DNA of 64,000 bases from JAJEAO01 sp963667635. GTDB taxonomy: Bacteria; Acidobacteriota; Vicinamibacteria; Marinacidobacterales; Marinacidobacteraceae. Made by a program: the position numbers and the translations under genes. The stretch lies in the NCBI GenBank assembly GCA_965232015.1, contig OZ246946.1:1426001-1490000 (forward strand). The letters run 5' to 3'. The stretch's first letter is position 1; each line of letters opens with the position of its first letter. The notes beneath the pieces are model-generated. The model was not told where the DNA came from. It searched no databases and saw nothing but the letters and a program-made list of their open reading frames with translations. Of the stretch, positions 26,243 through 34,195 are shown in pieces.

Positions 26243-26832
26243 CTTCCTTGTTCTCCTCCGATGCGTCGTTTCGGGGTGCGCGTCAGCAACTCGCGGAGTC
26301 GGCGGCGCGCGAAATGGAGCCGCGACATCGCGGTCCCCTCCGGAATGCCGAGCCGTTTCGCGACCTCCCGGTGGGGCAGTCCCTGTAGGTCCTTCATCAC
26401 GACGACTCGGCGATGCGCCTCCGAGAGCCCGGCGAGCCCGGTCGCCACGTCGAGCCGGTCCGACACCGCCGCCATCCCGCCGTCGTTCGCGGGCTGCGCG
26501 ATCTCGTCGAGCGTCAGGTGGGGACGCCGACGGCGAAGCTCGCTGCGGCACAGGTTGTCGAGGATCGCGAGGAACCACGGCAGGAACGGCCGGCCGGGAC
26601 GGAACCGGGGCATGGCGTGGAAGGCGCGCACGAACGCCTCCTGCGCCAGATCGCGGGCTTCCTCGCGGTCGCCCACGCGACGGTACGCGAACGCTTCCGC
26701 CCACGCGGCGTAGCGGCGAACCAGCGGCTCGTAGGCCCGGCGCGACCCGTTGCGGCACCGGCGGATCCATTCCTGCTCCTCCGGATCGGGCGCCGCCGGG
26801 TCCGGGGCGTCGGTCGCGGGAAAGCGGGTCAT
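26239..26832 (-). CDS. ECF-type RNA polymerase sigma factor
   Basis: The 197-residue protein has sigma region 2 (YEPLVRRYAAWAEAFAYRRV, then EEARDLAQEAFVRAF) and region 4 (LSEAHRRVVVMKDLQGLPHR, then EVAKRLGIPEGTAMSRLHFA). These are the core-binding and -35-recognition parts of an ECF sigma factor. It is the first gene of a minus-strand operon followed by a two-helix membrane protein, YbjQ, MaoC and a lipoprotein. The signal that activates it is unknown. No matching promoter motif could be identified by eye. Confidence 0.92.
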   Translation of the reverse strand: MTRFPATDAPDPAAPDPEEQEWIRRCRNGSRRAYEPLVRRYAAWAEAFAYRRVGDREEARDLAQEAFVRAFHAMPRFRPGRPFLPWFLAILDNLCRSELRRRRPHLTLDEIAQPANDGGMAAVSDRLDVATGLAGLSEAHRRVVVMKDLQGLPHREVAKRLGIPEGTAMSRLHFARRRLRELLTRTPKRRIGGEQGR

Positions 26833-26919
26833 CGAGTCTCACTATGCACTACGCGCCAGCCCGGCATTTCCTTCAATGCCGGTTTGCCTGCGCGCCGAAC
26901 CTGCCGAACCTGCCTGCGC

Positions 26920-26981
26920 GCCGCACCTGCCGGCGCGCCGGACTCCATTCCCTTGCCGGCGCGCCGGACTCCAGTCCGGCA
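26920..26981. repeat. Palindromic repeat between sigma factor and mtgA
   Basis: One clear copy (26961-26981) has the core GCCGGACTCCAGTCCGGC. A degenerate copy just left of it (about 26931-26949) keeps GCGCCGGACTCCA but lost its right arm. Short direct repeats of CTGCGCGCCG-like sequence extend to about 26885. Confidence 0.75.
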
Positions 26982-27058
26982 ATCTGTCGCAGCGAAAGAG
27001 CCCCTGCGCCGCGCTGCGGCCGCTCTGTCGGAGCGCCGTGGCCCCGTACCATCCGGTC

Positions 27059-27784
27059 ATGCCGCCGGACCCGGGGCCTGCTCGCCGACCGCGAGTCCTC
27101 GCTCACTTCCAGACCGGCGTCGGGCGCTGGCTGCTCCGGCTGACGCTCGGCTGGATCGCGCTGACGATCCTGCTGGTGCTCCCATTGCGGTGGACTCCCC
27201 CCTCGATGAGCGCCTTCATGCTTCGCGAGGCAGCCGTCCGGGAGGAGCCGATCCAGCACGAGTGGGTCGCGTGGGACGCCATTTCGCCGCACGTCCCCAT
27301 TTCCGCCGTCGCCGCGGAGGATCAGAGGTTCCCGGACCACTTCGGCTTCGACTTCGAGTCGATCGCGGACGCCTGGGAGGAACGCCAGCGCGGCGGACGG
27401 TCACGCGGGGCGAGCACGATTTCCCAGCAGGTCGCCAAGAACCTCTACCTCTGGCCGGGGCAGATCTTCATCCGCAAGGGCTTCGAGGGCTGGTTCACCC
27501 TCGCCATCGAACTTCTCTGGCCCAAGCGCCGGATCCTCGAGGTGTACCTGAATGTCGCCGAGTTCGGCCCGGGCATCTTCGGTGTCGGCGCGGCGAGCCG
27601 GCACGCCTTCGACCGCGAACCGGGCGACCTGACCGCCCGCCAGGCGGCGACGCTGACCGCGGTCCTGCCGAGCCCGAAGCGCATGTCGGCGGCCCGGCCT
27701 TCCGACTACGTACGGCGTCGCGCCCGAGACATCCAGCGCCAAGTCCGGAATCTGGGCGGCCCCGCCTACCTCGAAAGTCGATAA
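27059..27784 (+). CDS. mtgA: Monofunctional biosynthetic peptidoglycan transglycosylase
   Basis: The 241-residue protein has one N-terminal membrane anchor (LGWIALTILLVLPL) and a GT51 domain. Catalytic Glu is in AVAAEDQRFPDHFGFD. Further signatures are RGASTISQQVAKNLYLWPG and KRRILEVYLNVAEFGPGIFG. The enzyme polymerises lipid II into glycan chains at the periplasmic face. No transpeptidase domain follows, hence the monofunctional type. ATG 27059 is preferred to the longer open frame, which starts in repeat sequence. Confidence 0.93.
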   Translation: MPPDPGPARRPRVLAHFQTGVGRWLLRLTLGWIALTILLVLPLRWTPPSMSAFMLREAAVREEPIQHEWVAWDAISPHVPISAVAAEDQRFPDHFGFDFESIADAWEERQRGGRSRGASTISQQVAKNLYLWPGQIFIRKGFEGWFTLAIELLWPKRRILEVYLNVAEFGPGIFGVGAASRHAFDREPGDLTARQAATLTAVLPSPKRMSAARPSDYVRRRARDIQRQVRNLGGPAYLESR

Positions 27785-27840
27785 CGGGGACCGGCTCTCC
27801 GTCTTACGATAATCTTACCGGCGTCTTCCGGAGGTTCTCG

Positions 27841-28116
27841 ATGCCTGTGTCCGCTCGCTTCAGCACGACCGTTTCGACCAAGGGGCAGATCGTCCTGCCG
27901 AAAGCCATCCGCGACGAGCTCGGCTGGACGGCGGGGACGCGGCTGATCGCGGAAAAGCGCCCGGCGGGAGTGCTGTTCCGGCGCGAGCCGCTCTTCGAGC
28001 CGACCCGGATCGAAGACGTGCACGGCTGTCTTCCCTGGAGCGGCAAACCTGTGTCGATCGAAGAAATGAACGCCGGGGTTCTGAGGGAAGCCAGGCGCCG
28101 CCATGCGGGCGATTGA
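27841..28116 (+). CDS. AbrB/MazE-type antitoxin
   Basis: The protein has 91 residues. The N-terminal SpoVT-AbrB domain is clear: STTVSTKGQIVLPKAIRDEL and GWTAGTRLIAEK. The C-terminal tail (about residues 50-91) should wrap around the toxin. A good ribosome binding site GGAGG lies at 27830-27834, 6 nt before the ATG. The gene overlaps the downstream PIN toxin by 14 nt. A TACGAT/GATAAT stretch at 27805-27813 could be the -10 element. Confidence 0.88.
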   Translation: MPVSARFSTTVSTKGQIVLPKAIRDELGWTAGTRLIAEKRPAGVLFRREPLFEPTRIEDVHGCLPWSGKPVSIEEMNAGVLREARRRHAGD

Positions 28117-28489
28117 CACGAACCTCGTGGTTCGCTTCCTGACCAGGGACGACCCGCGACAGGCGGCGCGGGCGAAGGCGGTCATCGAGACTGGTCCCGT
28201 CTTCGTGAGTGACACGGTCCTGCTTGAGACCGAGTGGGTGCTCCGAAGCAACTACCGCTTCACCGTGCCGCAGATTGTGGCGGCGCTCAGGGGCCTGGTG
28301 ACGCTGCCGCAGGTGGAGATGGAAGATCCAGTCCTCGTAGCCGAGGCGCTCGATCGGACCGAGCGCGGGATGGACTTCGCGGACGCTCTGCATCTCGGGT
28401 CGGCCGTCGGCTGTGAGGCCATGCTCACATTCGACCGCGGCTTCATCGCCGAGGCCGCCGGCAGCGCCGTCCCCGTCCGCGAGCCCTGA
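28103..28489 (+). CDS. vapC: VapC-type PIN-domain toxin
   Basis: The 128-residue PIN protein has all four acidic positions: Asp5 in MRAIDTNLVVRFL, Glu in LLETEWVLRS, Asp in MDFADALHLGSA and Asp in MLTFDRGF. It should be an active Mg-dependent ribonuclease. It overlaps its AbrB-type antitoxin by 14 nt. It is unlike the PIN toxin at 24126, which pairs with a different antitoxin class, so the two systems were acquired separately. Confidence 0.9.
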   Translation: MRAIDTNLVVRFLTRDDPRQAARAKAVIETGPVFVSDTVLLETEWVLRSNYRFTVPQIVAALRGLVTLPQVEMEDPVLVAEALDRTERGMDFADALHLGSAVGCEAMLTFDRGFIAEAAGSAVPVREP

Positions 28490-28616
28490 TCCCGGGCTCT
28501 GAATCGGCGCGCCACCCGCACTCGTCGTGCGACAACCCCTCCGGGGGCTCGGAGCTTCGACTTCGACGCATTCCCGGCGTACCTCCCCCCAGGTCACGGC
28601 GACTGTTCCCGCCTCC

Positions 28617-28886
28617 ATGTTGCGGTTTCGACCGGGACGACGGCAACGTCTCCAAGATCGAGGCGCGGGGTTTCACGACCGGCGATGTCGAACAGGCCTT
28701 CCTGAATGGCCGAGGCGCATACTTTCCCGACTTGGAGCACTCCGATGACGAGGAGCGGGCCCGGCTGATTGGCGTGACCGACGGCGGCCGCCACACGTCA
28801 CCGTGCCATTCACGATGCGAGGAGATCGCCTTCGGCCGGTGACGGCGTGGCCGACTGCCCGGAAAGACAGGAGGTGGGCTCGATGA
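28617..28886 (+). pseudogene. brnT: BrnT-like toxin, frameshifted
   Basis: The family pattern is readable only in pieces. After ATG 28617 (MLR), one extra T shifts the frame. From 28627 the frame gives FDRDDGNVSKIEARGFT, then a stretch ending DDEERARLIGVTDGGR. At about 28792 two extra bases (CA) shift it again, to HVTVPFTMRGDRLRP and the stop at 28884-28886. The net gain is three bases, so the start and the end are in one frame with a dead middle. BrnT toxins are RelE-like ribonucleases. The stop overlaps the brnA ATG, as in intact brnTA loci. Confidence 0.65.
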
Positions 28887-29164
28887 CCAACCACCGCAAC
28901 GAGTTCGACGTTGCCGCCATTCAGCCGGATCGACTGGAAGAGTTCGTGGACTTCAGCCGTCCGAAGCCGGCGGTGTTCCCGAATCTCGAGCCCTCCACCG
29001 CCCGAGTGACGCTCAGGATGCCAGACTGGTTGCTGAACGAGCTGAAACGCGAGGCGAACCGGCGCGATGTGCCTTATCAGTCGCTGCTGACGATGGTCCT
29101 CACCGACTGGCTCCGCGATCAATCCGGGGCCGAACACGCCGCCGGGATGCCCGCTCGCAGATAG
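28883..29164 (+). CDS. brnA: BrnA/CopG-type antitoxin
   Basis: The 93-residue protein has a BrnA-type layout. An N-terminal toxin-binding region contains DFSRPKPAVFPNLEPS, and a C-terminal ribbon-helix-helix domain contains RVTLRMPDWLLNELKREA and VPYQSLLTMVL. The start ATG 28883 has a strong AGGAGG site at 28869-28874. An upstream in-frame start at 28847 lies in the toxin C-terminus and is less likely. Because the adjoining toxin gene is frameshifted, this may be an orphan antitoxin. It could still repress its own promoter. Confidence 0.8.
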   Translation: MTNHRNEFDVAAIQPDRLEEFVDFSRPKPAVFPNLEPSTARVTLRMPDWLLNELKREANRRDVPYQSLLTMVLTDWLRDQSGAEHAAGMPARR

Positions 29165-29181
29165 CAGGCTGGGCGACTCGG

Positions 29182-30318
29182 TCAGCCCTCGTCGTCCTCG
29201 ATCACGGTCAGATCACGAGGATTCCGGAGATGCCACTTCTGCCCTTCCCGATGCAGATCCCCCACGAGAGACACGCTCAGCCGCGCCGCGTGAGCTCGCG
29301 TGATCGTGCGATAGTCCGCGGGATCGAAGACGGCTCGGACAGACGTCATCCTCCGGTCGAGGAAGGCCTTGATGGTGGCGACGCCCTCGGGTTCCGACTG
29401 ATCCCGCGACAGCCGGGCGACGTACCCTTGGATCTCTTCGTCGGTGCGCTCCTGCCGGGCGGAGAGGGCCCTGCCCACCTCCTGGAGAACGGCGACATCT
29501 GGCGGCCTGAATGACACGGTCACCCGCTCGTGCTCATCCGGGTCGGGTCTCGTGAGCGCCCAGCTCACGGACACATGGAGGCCGTCACCGGCTTCCGTGA
29601 GGCCCGCGATGGAGCGGCAGAGGTTGGCGCTGATCCCTTCGTCCAGCCGACCGTCGAACTCTGCGATGTCCGCTACACCCCGGTTGACCCGGTCCAGCGC
29701 CTGACGGGACGCCCGGAGCCCGGATGCGAGCTGACGCGTTACCTGCCGCTCGAAGGGGTCCTTCGGCGGGAGCAGGAGGCCGCCCTGACGGAGGGAAGGA
29801 GCCACTGGAGAAAGCAGGTTGATGACATAGCTGCCTCGCTCGCTGTGGCCGAGCCGAACTTGCCTCAGATACTCGCTCGCTCGCTTGTTCTTCCCGGCCC
29901 GGTACATCCGCTGGGGTCGCTCCGTAGAGCAGGCTGCCGCGAGAAGAAGGTTCCTGGCCTCCGCCAGGACAGCGGCCCCGTCGGTCAGCCTCACGGTGTC
30001 GTCGGCAAACGCGCTCGGGACGCGCAGCCGAACGAGATCCGACTCGGCCAGGGAAAGCTCGGTCAGCACGTTGCCCCTCGTCCGCCCCTGCACCCCGGCG
30101 ATCTGTCCGGCGATCTGGTAAATCCTCGTGCCGTAGTCAGCGCACTCCTCGGACGTCGGGACGATCGCCACTTCGCCTTCGACCTGGGGCCAGCCGTACA
30201 GGTCGGCGGTGGTGCTCCACGGCTCCTCTCGAACCCAGCCGTTCGCCGACAGATAGGCGTGAACGGCGCGCAGGCTGATCGCGCGGGCTACCCGAGCGTA
30301 CTCCCTGGATCCAGTCAC
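29182..30318 (-). CDS. Unknown 378-residue protein of the integrase island
   Basis: I do not recognise this protein. It is soluble, with no signal peptide or membrane helix. The N-terminus has a helical LRAVHAYLSANGW block followed by a strand-rich acidic part (VEGEVAIVPTSEECADY). The middle has SERGSYVINLLSPV and a basic helical stretch (FERQVTRQLASGLRASRQAL). The C-terminus holds SVRAVFDPADYRTITRAH and SVSLVGDLHREGQKW. Its start overlaps the stop of the truncated DUF4365 gene by 4 nt, so both once formed a unit. Both recombinases lie upstream on the same strand. A role in defence or mobility is possible but not shown. Confidence 0.75.
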   Translation of the reverse strand: MTGSREYARVARAISLRAVHAYLSANGWVREEPWSTTADLYGWPQVEGEVAIVPTSEECADYGTRIYQIAGQIAGVQGRTRGNVLTELSLAESDLVRLRVPSAFADDTVRLTDGAAVLAEARNLLLAAACSTERPQRMYRAGKNKRASEYLRQVRLGHSERGSYVINLLSPVAPSLRQGGLLLPPKDPFERQVTRQLASGLRASRQALDRVNRGVADIAEFDGRLDEGISANLCRSIAGLTEAGDGLHVSVSWALTRPDPDEHERVTVSFRPPDVAVLQEVGRALSARQERTDEEIQGYVARLSRDQSEPEGVATIKAFLDRRMTSVRAVFDPADYRTITRAHAARLSVSLVGDLHREGQKWHLRNPRDLTVIEDDEG

Positions 30319-30674
30319 GCTGCCGGCTCCCTCACCCCGAACAGGGGCGCCAGCCCCGAACTTCCGATTCGCTGGGCCCGAGGGATGACCACGGTCTTCG
30401 AGCCGGCGTCCAACGTATCGCTACCCTCGAGCGAGATGCACCACCCGCACCTTCGCATGACCAGCCTCTTGGGGTCGCAGCCGACCCACGCCGACTCTTC
30501 TGTCGGGAGTTCGAGCACCACAAGCAACAGAGGCACGGCGCGCGTCATCGCCAGGTCGTTGTAGTCCTTGCGCTTGAGGCGGAAGTGGAGGCCGTCCTTT
30601 CTCCGGTCGGCGTTCGCGGTCGCCTTCAACTGGATATCGATGGCTGCCCTCCGCGACGATCCGCTTCGGATCGT
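30315..30674 (-). pseudogene. DUF4365 domain protein, 5' truncated
   Basis: Only the C-terminal part of a DUF4365-like domain is present. The recognisable frame begins near TIRSGSSRRAAIDIQLKATA and runs through DYNDLAMTRAVPLLLVVLEL, then RRCGWCISLEG, to the stop at 30315. The IDIQLKA block resembles the second half of a PD-(D/E)XK nuclease core. The N-terminal residues that should precede it are missing. Upstream the frame runs into the end of a recombinase gene with no good start; TTG 30629 is the first possible one and would cut the motif. The 5' end thus lies about 50 nt from the recombinase stop, as expected for a recombination scar. Confidence 0.55.
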
Positions 30675-30723
30675 CGGAACATTCGCTCCCCGGCGGGCAG
30701 TTTCGACGACTGGCCAGGCGCTG

Positions 30724-31650
30724 TCAACGCGGCAAGGGCCCAGGAGAGCGCGACGGCCTCGTCGCTGCGGTGATCCCGTTCAGCAGGTGGGCCATGGCAT
30801 GGCCCACGCGCTCGGCGGCGGCCTCGGTGTCGCGGTCGCTCACGTGGGCGTAACGCAGCGTCATTCGGGCTCGGGAGTGGCCGAGGAGACGCGAGACCAC
30901 CGGCAGGGGCGTCCCGCAGCGGACCGCGTGACTCGCGAAGGTGTGGCGGAGATCGTGGAGGCGCATGTCGGGGATTCCGGCCTGCTTCCGCACCTTGCGC
31001 CACAACGAGAGCTCGGTCGAGCGCGGCTTTGACGGATCCCGGAGCGAGGGGAACACGAAGGGGCTTCCATTCCGGGGCTGCCGTTCGAGAATCTCGCGCG
31101 CCCGGGCGCTCAGGAACACGGGACGGGGTCCGGTCTTGGAGTCGGCCAGTCGCAGGAGATCGCCGTCCACCTCGGACCACCGCAACCCGATGATCTCCCC
31201 GCGGCGACAGCCGGTGAGCAGGAGGAGGCGCAGGACCTCCGCCTGCTGCTTGCCGGAGCCGCGTCCACGGTGGGCGGAGATCGCGGTGTGGAGGCGGCGC
31301 ACTTCCGCGCGCGACAGGAAGCGGGTCCGCGCCGGGCGCTGGTTCCGAACCACGCCCCGTGCGGCGTTGGTGCGGATGAGCTCGCAGTCCATCCCGTGGT
31401 TGAGGATCTGGTGGAGCACATCGAGCGCCCGGTTGGCCCCCGCGGGAGCGGTCTGGCTGTACTCATCGAACCACTCGTGGACCATGCGGGGACCGATGCG
31501 GTCGAGACGCCGGGCGCCGAACGTGGGCAGGAGCTGCGTCCGGAGCGCACTCTCGACCCGCTGGCGGGTGGAGGTCCGCCAACGCTCGAAGCAGTCCGGC
31601 CGCCAGGTCCGGGCGAGGAACTCGTCAAAAGTCGGTGGAGGGGCGCTCAC
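30724..31650 (-). CDS. Tyrosine recombinase (phage-integrase family), second of a tandem pair
   Basis: The 308-residue protein has a SAM-like core-binding domain (residues 5-95) and a catalytic domain. The catalytic set is complete: Arg149 in TGCRRGE, Lys172 in DSKTGPR, His232 and Arg235 in LHDLRHTFASH, His258 in LLGHSR, and Tyr267 in LRYAHV. The start overlaps the stop of the upstream recombinase by 4 nt. The two are related in order and motif but not close in sequence. It should catalyse site-specific integration or excision. Its 3' end is near the truncated DUF4365 gene. Confidence 0.93.
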   Translation of the reverse strand: MSAPPPTFDEFLARTWRPDCFERWRTSTRQRVESALRTQLLPTFGARRLDRIGPRMVHEWFDEYSQTAPAGANRALDVLHQILNHGMDCELIRTNAARGVVRNQRPARTRFLSRAEVRRLHTAISAHRGRGSGKQQAEVLRLLLLTGCRRGEIIGLRWSEVDGDLLRLADSKTGPRPVFLSARAREILERQPRNGSPFVFPSLRDPSKPRSTELSLWRKVRKQAGIPDMRLHDLRHTFASHAVRCGTPLPVVSRLLGHSRARMTLRYAHVSDRDTEAAAERVGHAMAHLLNGITAATRPSRSPGPLPR

Positions 31651-32528
31651 GCGGCGAGGACCGGGCTCACCGCCTCGACCGCCTGATGCGCGGCGTGGTC
31701 CGCGAAGTGGATGTATTTCAGCGTGGTCGCCGGGTTACGGTGGCCGAGGAGACGCCCAACTGTCAGCACCGTCTCACCGCTCCGGACGGCGAGGCTCGCG
31801 TAGGTGTGGCGCAGATCGTGGAGTCGAACGCCGGGGAGGTCGCTGGCAAGCCGCAGACGCCCCCAGCCCCGGGAAAGGGTCTCCGCGGGCATGGGTCCGG
31901 AGCCGTGGGCGGCGGGGAAGGCCCAGCGGTCGTGTTTCGGCAGGCGACCGAGCACGCTTCGAGCGGGGTCGGACAACCAGACGGTCCGAGGCCCGGACTT
32001 GCTGTCGTCGAGGAACAGGTGCCCCTCGCGGTAGTCGTGCCAGCGGAGAGTCCGGATCTCGCTCTGACGGCAGCCGGTGAGGAGAAGAAGCCGGACGATC
32101 GTGGTCACCGCGGGCATCGTGTCTTCGGCGCGACGCAGCGCGGCCCCGAGCCGACGGGTCTCTTCCGCGGTCAGGAAGCGCTCCCGCCCCGGGCACCGGT
32201 AGCGTCGAATGCCGAGGCACGGGTTTGTGCCCTCCGGACGGTAGCCGTAGATCTCCGCCTGGCGCAGGATGACGGAGAGCACCGGGAGCGCCCGGTCCGC
32301 CGCCGCGGGCGTCCGGTGCTGGGTGGCGAACCAGCGGCGCACTTCACCGGGGTGGATCTCGGCGACGGGACGGTCGCGGAACCAGGGCAGGATCTGGTTC
32401 CGCAGGTAGCACCGGTTGACGACCCGGGTTCCGGGCTTCCAGTGGCGCCCGTAGCGGCGAAACACCTCCTCGGCAACCATGTGGAATGGGCGACTGTTCC
32501 CGCGCGACCGTGGCATATCTTGATCCAT
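31647..32528 (-). CDS. Tyrosine recombinase (phage-integrase family), first of a tandem pair
   Basis: The protein has 293 residues from ATG 32528 (MDQDMPRSRG). The open frame continues to 32615 but has no better start. Catalytic residues are Arg154 (TGCRQSE), Lys177 (DSKSGPR), His237 and Arg240 (LHDLRHTYAS), His263 (LLGHRN) and Tyr272 (LKYIHF). The N-terminal domain has VFRRYGRHWKPGT. It precedes a second complete recombinase with a 4-nt overlap. Paired recombinases of this kind are seen in some transposon-like units; a third one is absent here. Confidence 0.93.
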   Translation of the reverse strand: MDQDMPRSRGNSRPFHMVAEEVFRRYGRHWKPGTRVVNRCYLRNQILPWFRDRPVAEIHPGEVRRWFATQHRTPAAADRALPVLSVILRQAEIYGYRPEGTNPCLGIRRYRCPGRERFLTAEETRRLGAALRRAEDTMPAVTTIVRLLLLTGCRQSEIRTLRWHDYREGHLFLDDSKSGPRTVWLSDPARSVLGRLPKHDRWAFPAAHGSGPMPAETLSRGWGRLRLASDLPGVRLHDLRHTYASLAVRSGETVLTVGRLLGHRNPATTLKYIHFADHAAHQAVEAVSPVLAA

Positions 32529-32635
32529 GTGAATCTGATACGCCGTCGCCTGGACCAGGGACCGGAGTCCTACTCCGATGAGGCGGCCCCAGCGGGTCTC
32601 ACCGGGGGCCTCCACGGAGGCGCTACGCTCGCCCC

Positions 32636-33103
32636 ATGAGCCTTGAGGTCATCGCCATCGTGGGTGTCGGCGTCAGCCTTGCCGCCATCATCCTGAGCGG
32701 GCAGCGCCGCGCCGCCGAGGAGCGTCGCGCCATCCGCACCGACCTCCACTCGCTCGGGGAGCGGGTTCCCCGCCTCGAAGGGGCGTTCGCTTTCTTCGAC
32801 CGCAGGTTCCTTCCCCTCACGGCGAGTAGCGATTCACTCGCCCGCGGTAACGCCGGAGGCGGGAGTCCGCGGCGGCACCCGTTCTGGACCGACCCGCTCG
32901 ATCGGACGCTCGGTGCCGCACCCCGCCTCGCCCCGCCCCGCCCCGCCCCCACCGGGAGAACTGGCCGGGAGAACTGGCCGGGAGAACTGGCCGGGAGAAC
33001 CGGTGGAGAGCGGCGCTCCATATCGCCTGGCGGCCGGCGACCGCGGCCGGCCGGATCCCGTAACACGAGCCGAGCGACATGGGCCGCCGGCACCGGGCTG
33101 TGA
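32636..33103 (+). CDS. Small membrane/coiled-coil protein with repeat-encoded tail
   Basis: The first 60 or so residues form one membrane helix (VIAIVGVGVSLAAIIL) and a coiled coil (AIRTDLHSLGERVPRLEG) of the same family as the genes at 17245 and 50888. After that the 155-residue frame runs through low-complexity and tandem-repeat DNA (32923-33021). That tail (RTGRENWPGELAGRTG) is repeat-derived and probably not functional. The original stop seems to have been lost. A TACGCT at 32624-32629 sits 7 nt before the ATG, suggesting a leaderless message. The extent of the natural gene is uncertain. Confidence 0.5.
   Translation: MSLEVIAIVGVGVSLAAIILSGQRRAAEERRAIRTDLHSLGERVPRLEGAFAFFDRRFLPLTASSDSLARGNAGGGSPRRHPFWTDPLDRTLGAAPRLAPPRPAPTGRTGRENWPGELAGRTGGERRSISPGGRRPRPAGSRNTSRATWAAGTGL
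32923..33021. repeat. Tandem repeats and palindromic element
   Basis: A run of CCCCGCC-type repeats (32923-32950) is followed by four copies of a 13-bp unit CCGGGAGAACTGG at 32952-32964, 32965-32977, 32978-32990 and 32991-33003. The last copy is changed to CCGG at its end. It runs into GGTGGAGAGCGGCGCTCC. Related sequence occurs at 52715 and 56465. Confidence 0.85.
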
Positions 33104-33119
33104 TGGAATCCGCGGCCCA

Positions 33120-33914
33120 GTGACGAAGATTCTTTCGCCCGCTCTCCCCGCCCTGATCGTGGCCGTCATCGCACCGCTGGTCGCGGAGGCGCAGGTCACC
33201 TTCAGCCGGACCGAGTTCCAGTACCAGGGGGGCTCGGCGGTCGTGGAGGGCGACCTCAGCCCGCCCGGCTTCCAGCACACCTTCACTCTTCAGCACGCGA
33301 GCGGCTGGAGCCACGGCGACAACTTCTTCTTCGTGGACATCGTGTGCTGCGACGATCCGGTCTCGAACCGGGACATGTATCTGGAGTGGTACTCCACTCT
33401 CAGCCTCGGCGCGCTCACCGACTCCGAGGTCTCCTTCGGGCCGGTGCGCGATATCGGCCTCATCGGGGGGCTGAACTGGGGGGCGCAGCCCAAGGTGTCC
33501 GTGCTCGCGCCGGGTGTGCGGCTCGCCCTCGACCTGCCCGCCTTCGCTTTCGCCAACCTCGACTTCGTCTGGTTGGTGGATCGCAGCGGGGGGCTCGGGA
33601 GCGGCGGCGCGCCGCGCGGCGACGGACGACTCGGCGTGGACTTCAACTGGGCCCTGCCCTTCGCGGTGGGAGAGCACACCTTCTCGGTGGAGGGGCATGG
33701 CGAATGGCAGAGCCCGCGCGACATCGAGACCGGAGGAACGCAGCCGTTCATGGTCCTGCTCCAGCCCCAGATCCGCTACGACATCGGCAAGACGCTCTGG
33801 GGCGAAACCGGTCGGATTCTGATCGGAACCGAGCTCCAGGTGTGGCGCAACAAGTTCAGCGTGGAAGGCGTCCACGAATTCCTGCCGCAGCTCCTCGTGG
33901 TCTGGGGGTTCTGA
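33120..33914 (+). CDS. Tsx-like outer-membrane channel protein
   Basis: The 264-residue protein starts at GTG 33120. A signal peptide ends near AEAQV (residue 24). The mature part is a series of amphipathic strands (FQHTFTLQHASGWSHGDNFF, SVLAPGVRLALDLPAF) and ends in Phe (VVWGF), typical of an outer-membrane barrel. The WSHGDNFFFVDI motif matches the Tsx/OmpK-like family and its DUF5020 relatives. Tsx channels take up nucleosides, but substrates vary. It implies a diderm cell. No partner gene is adjacent. Confidence 0.8.
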   Translation: MTKILSPALPALIVAVIAPLVAEAQVTFSRTEFQYQGGSAVVEGDLSPPGFQHTFTLQHASGWSHGDNFFFVDIVCCDDPVSNRDMYLEWYSTLSLGALTDSEVSFGPVRDIGLIGGLNWGAQPKVSVLAPGVRLALDLPAFAFANLDFVWLVDRSGGLGSGGAPRGDGRLGVDFNWALPFAVGEHTFSVEGHGEWQSPRDIETGGTQPFMVLLQPQIRYDIGKTLWGETGRILIGTELQVWRNKFSVEGVHEFLPQLLVVWGF

Positions 33915-33985
33915 ATCCGACGTCGGCTACGCGAGGAGTCCGCTGCTCCAGGGCGCAGGGAGGAGTCACGACCGGAGCGCCGCTA

Positions 33986-34017
33986 CCGCATGCCTAGTGC
34001 GGGCCTTCCGTGTTTTT
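33986..34017 (+). terminator. Possible terminator after the Tsx-like gene
   Basis: A short hairpin CCGCA/TGCGG (33986-33990 with 33998-34002, 7-nt loop) is followed 10 nt later by TTTTT at 34013-34017. The gap between stem and T run makes this weak. The rest of 33915-34195 shows nothing else I can name. Confidence 0.3.
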
Positions 34018-34195
34018 CCGCACGACCGTTGCGGAGATGAGCGATCCTGTTCCGCGGCTCGCGAATCAGCGACCCGAGAACGCGGGCTGAGCATCGCCTC
34101 GAAGTGGCGCCCCACCGCCTCCGGCGGCGAGGGCATCCCATGGGCGGGAGAGGCAGTGAACTCGATGGAAGCGCCCCGTCCGTAGAATCGCGCCC

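Noticed and set aside
31647..32635. Search for a third recombinase or a tRNA attachment site next to the tandem recombinases
   Set aside because: Only two recombinases are present, and no tRNA-like cloverleaf or clear flanking direct repeat was seen by eye.
32952..33003. Tandem 13-bp repeats considered as a CRISPR array
   Set aside because: Units are contiguous without spacers, and no cas genes are present.
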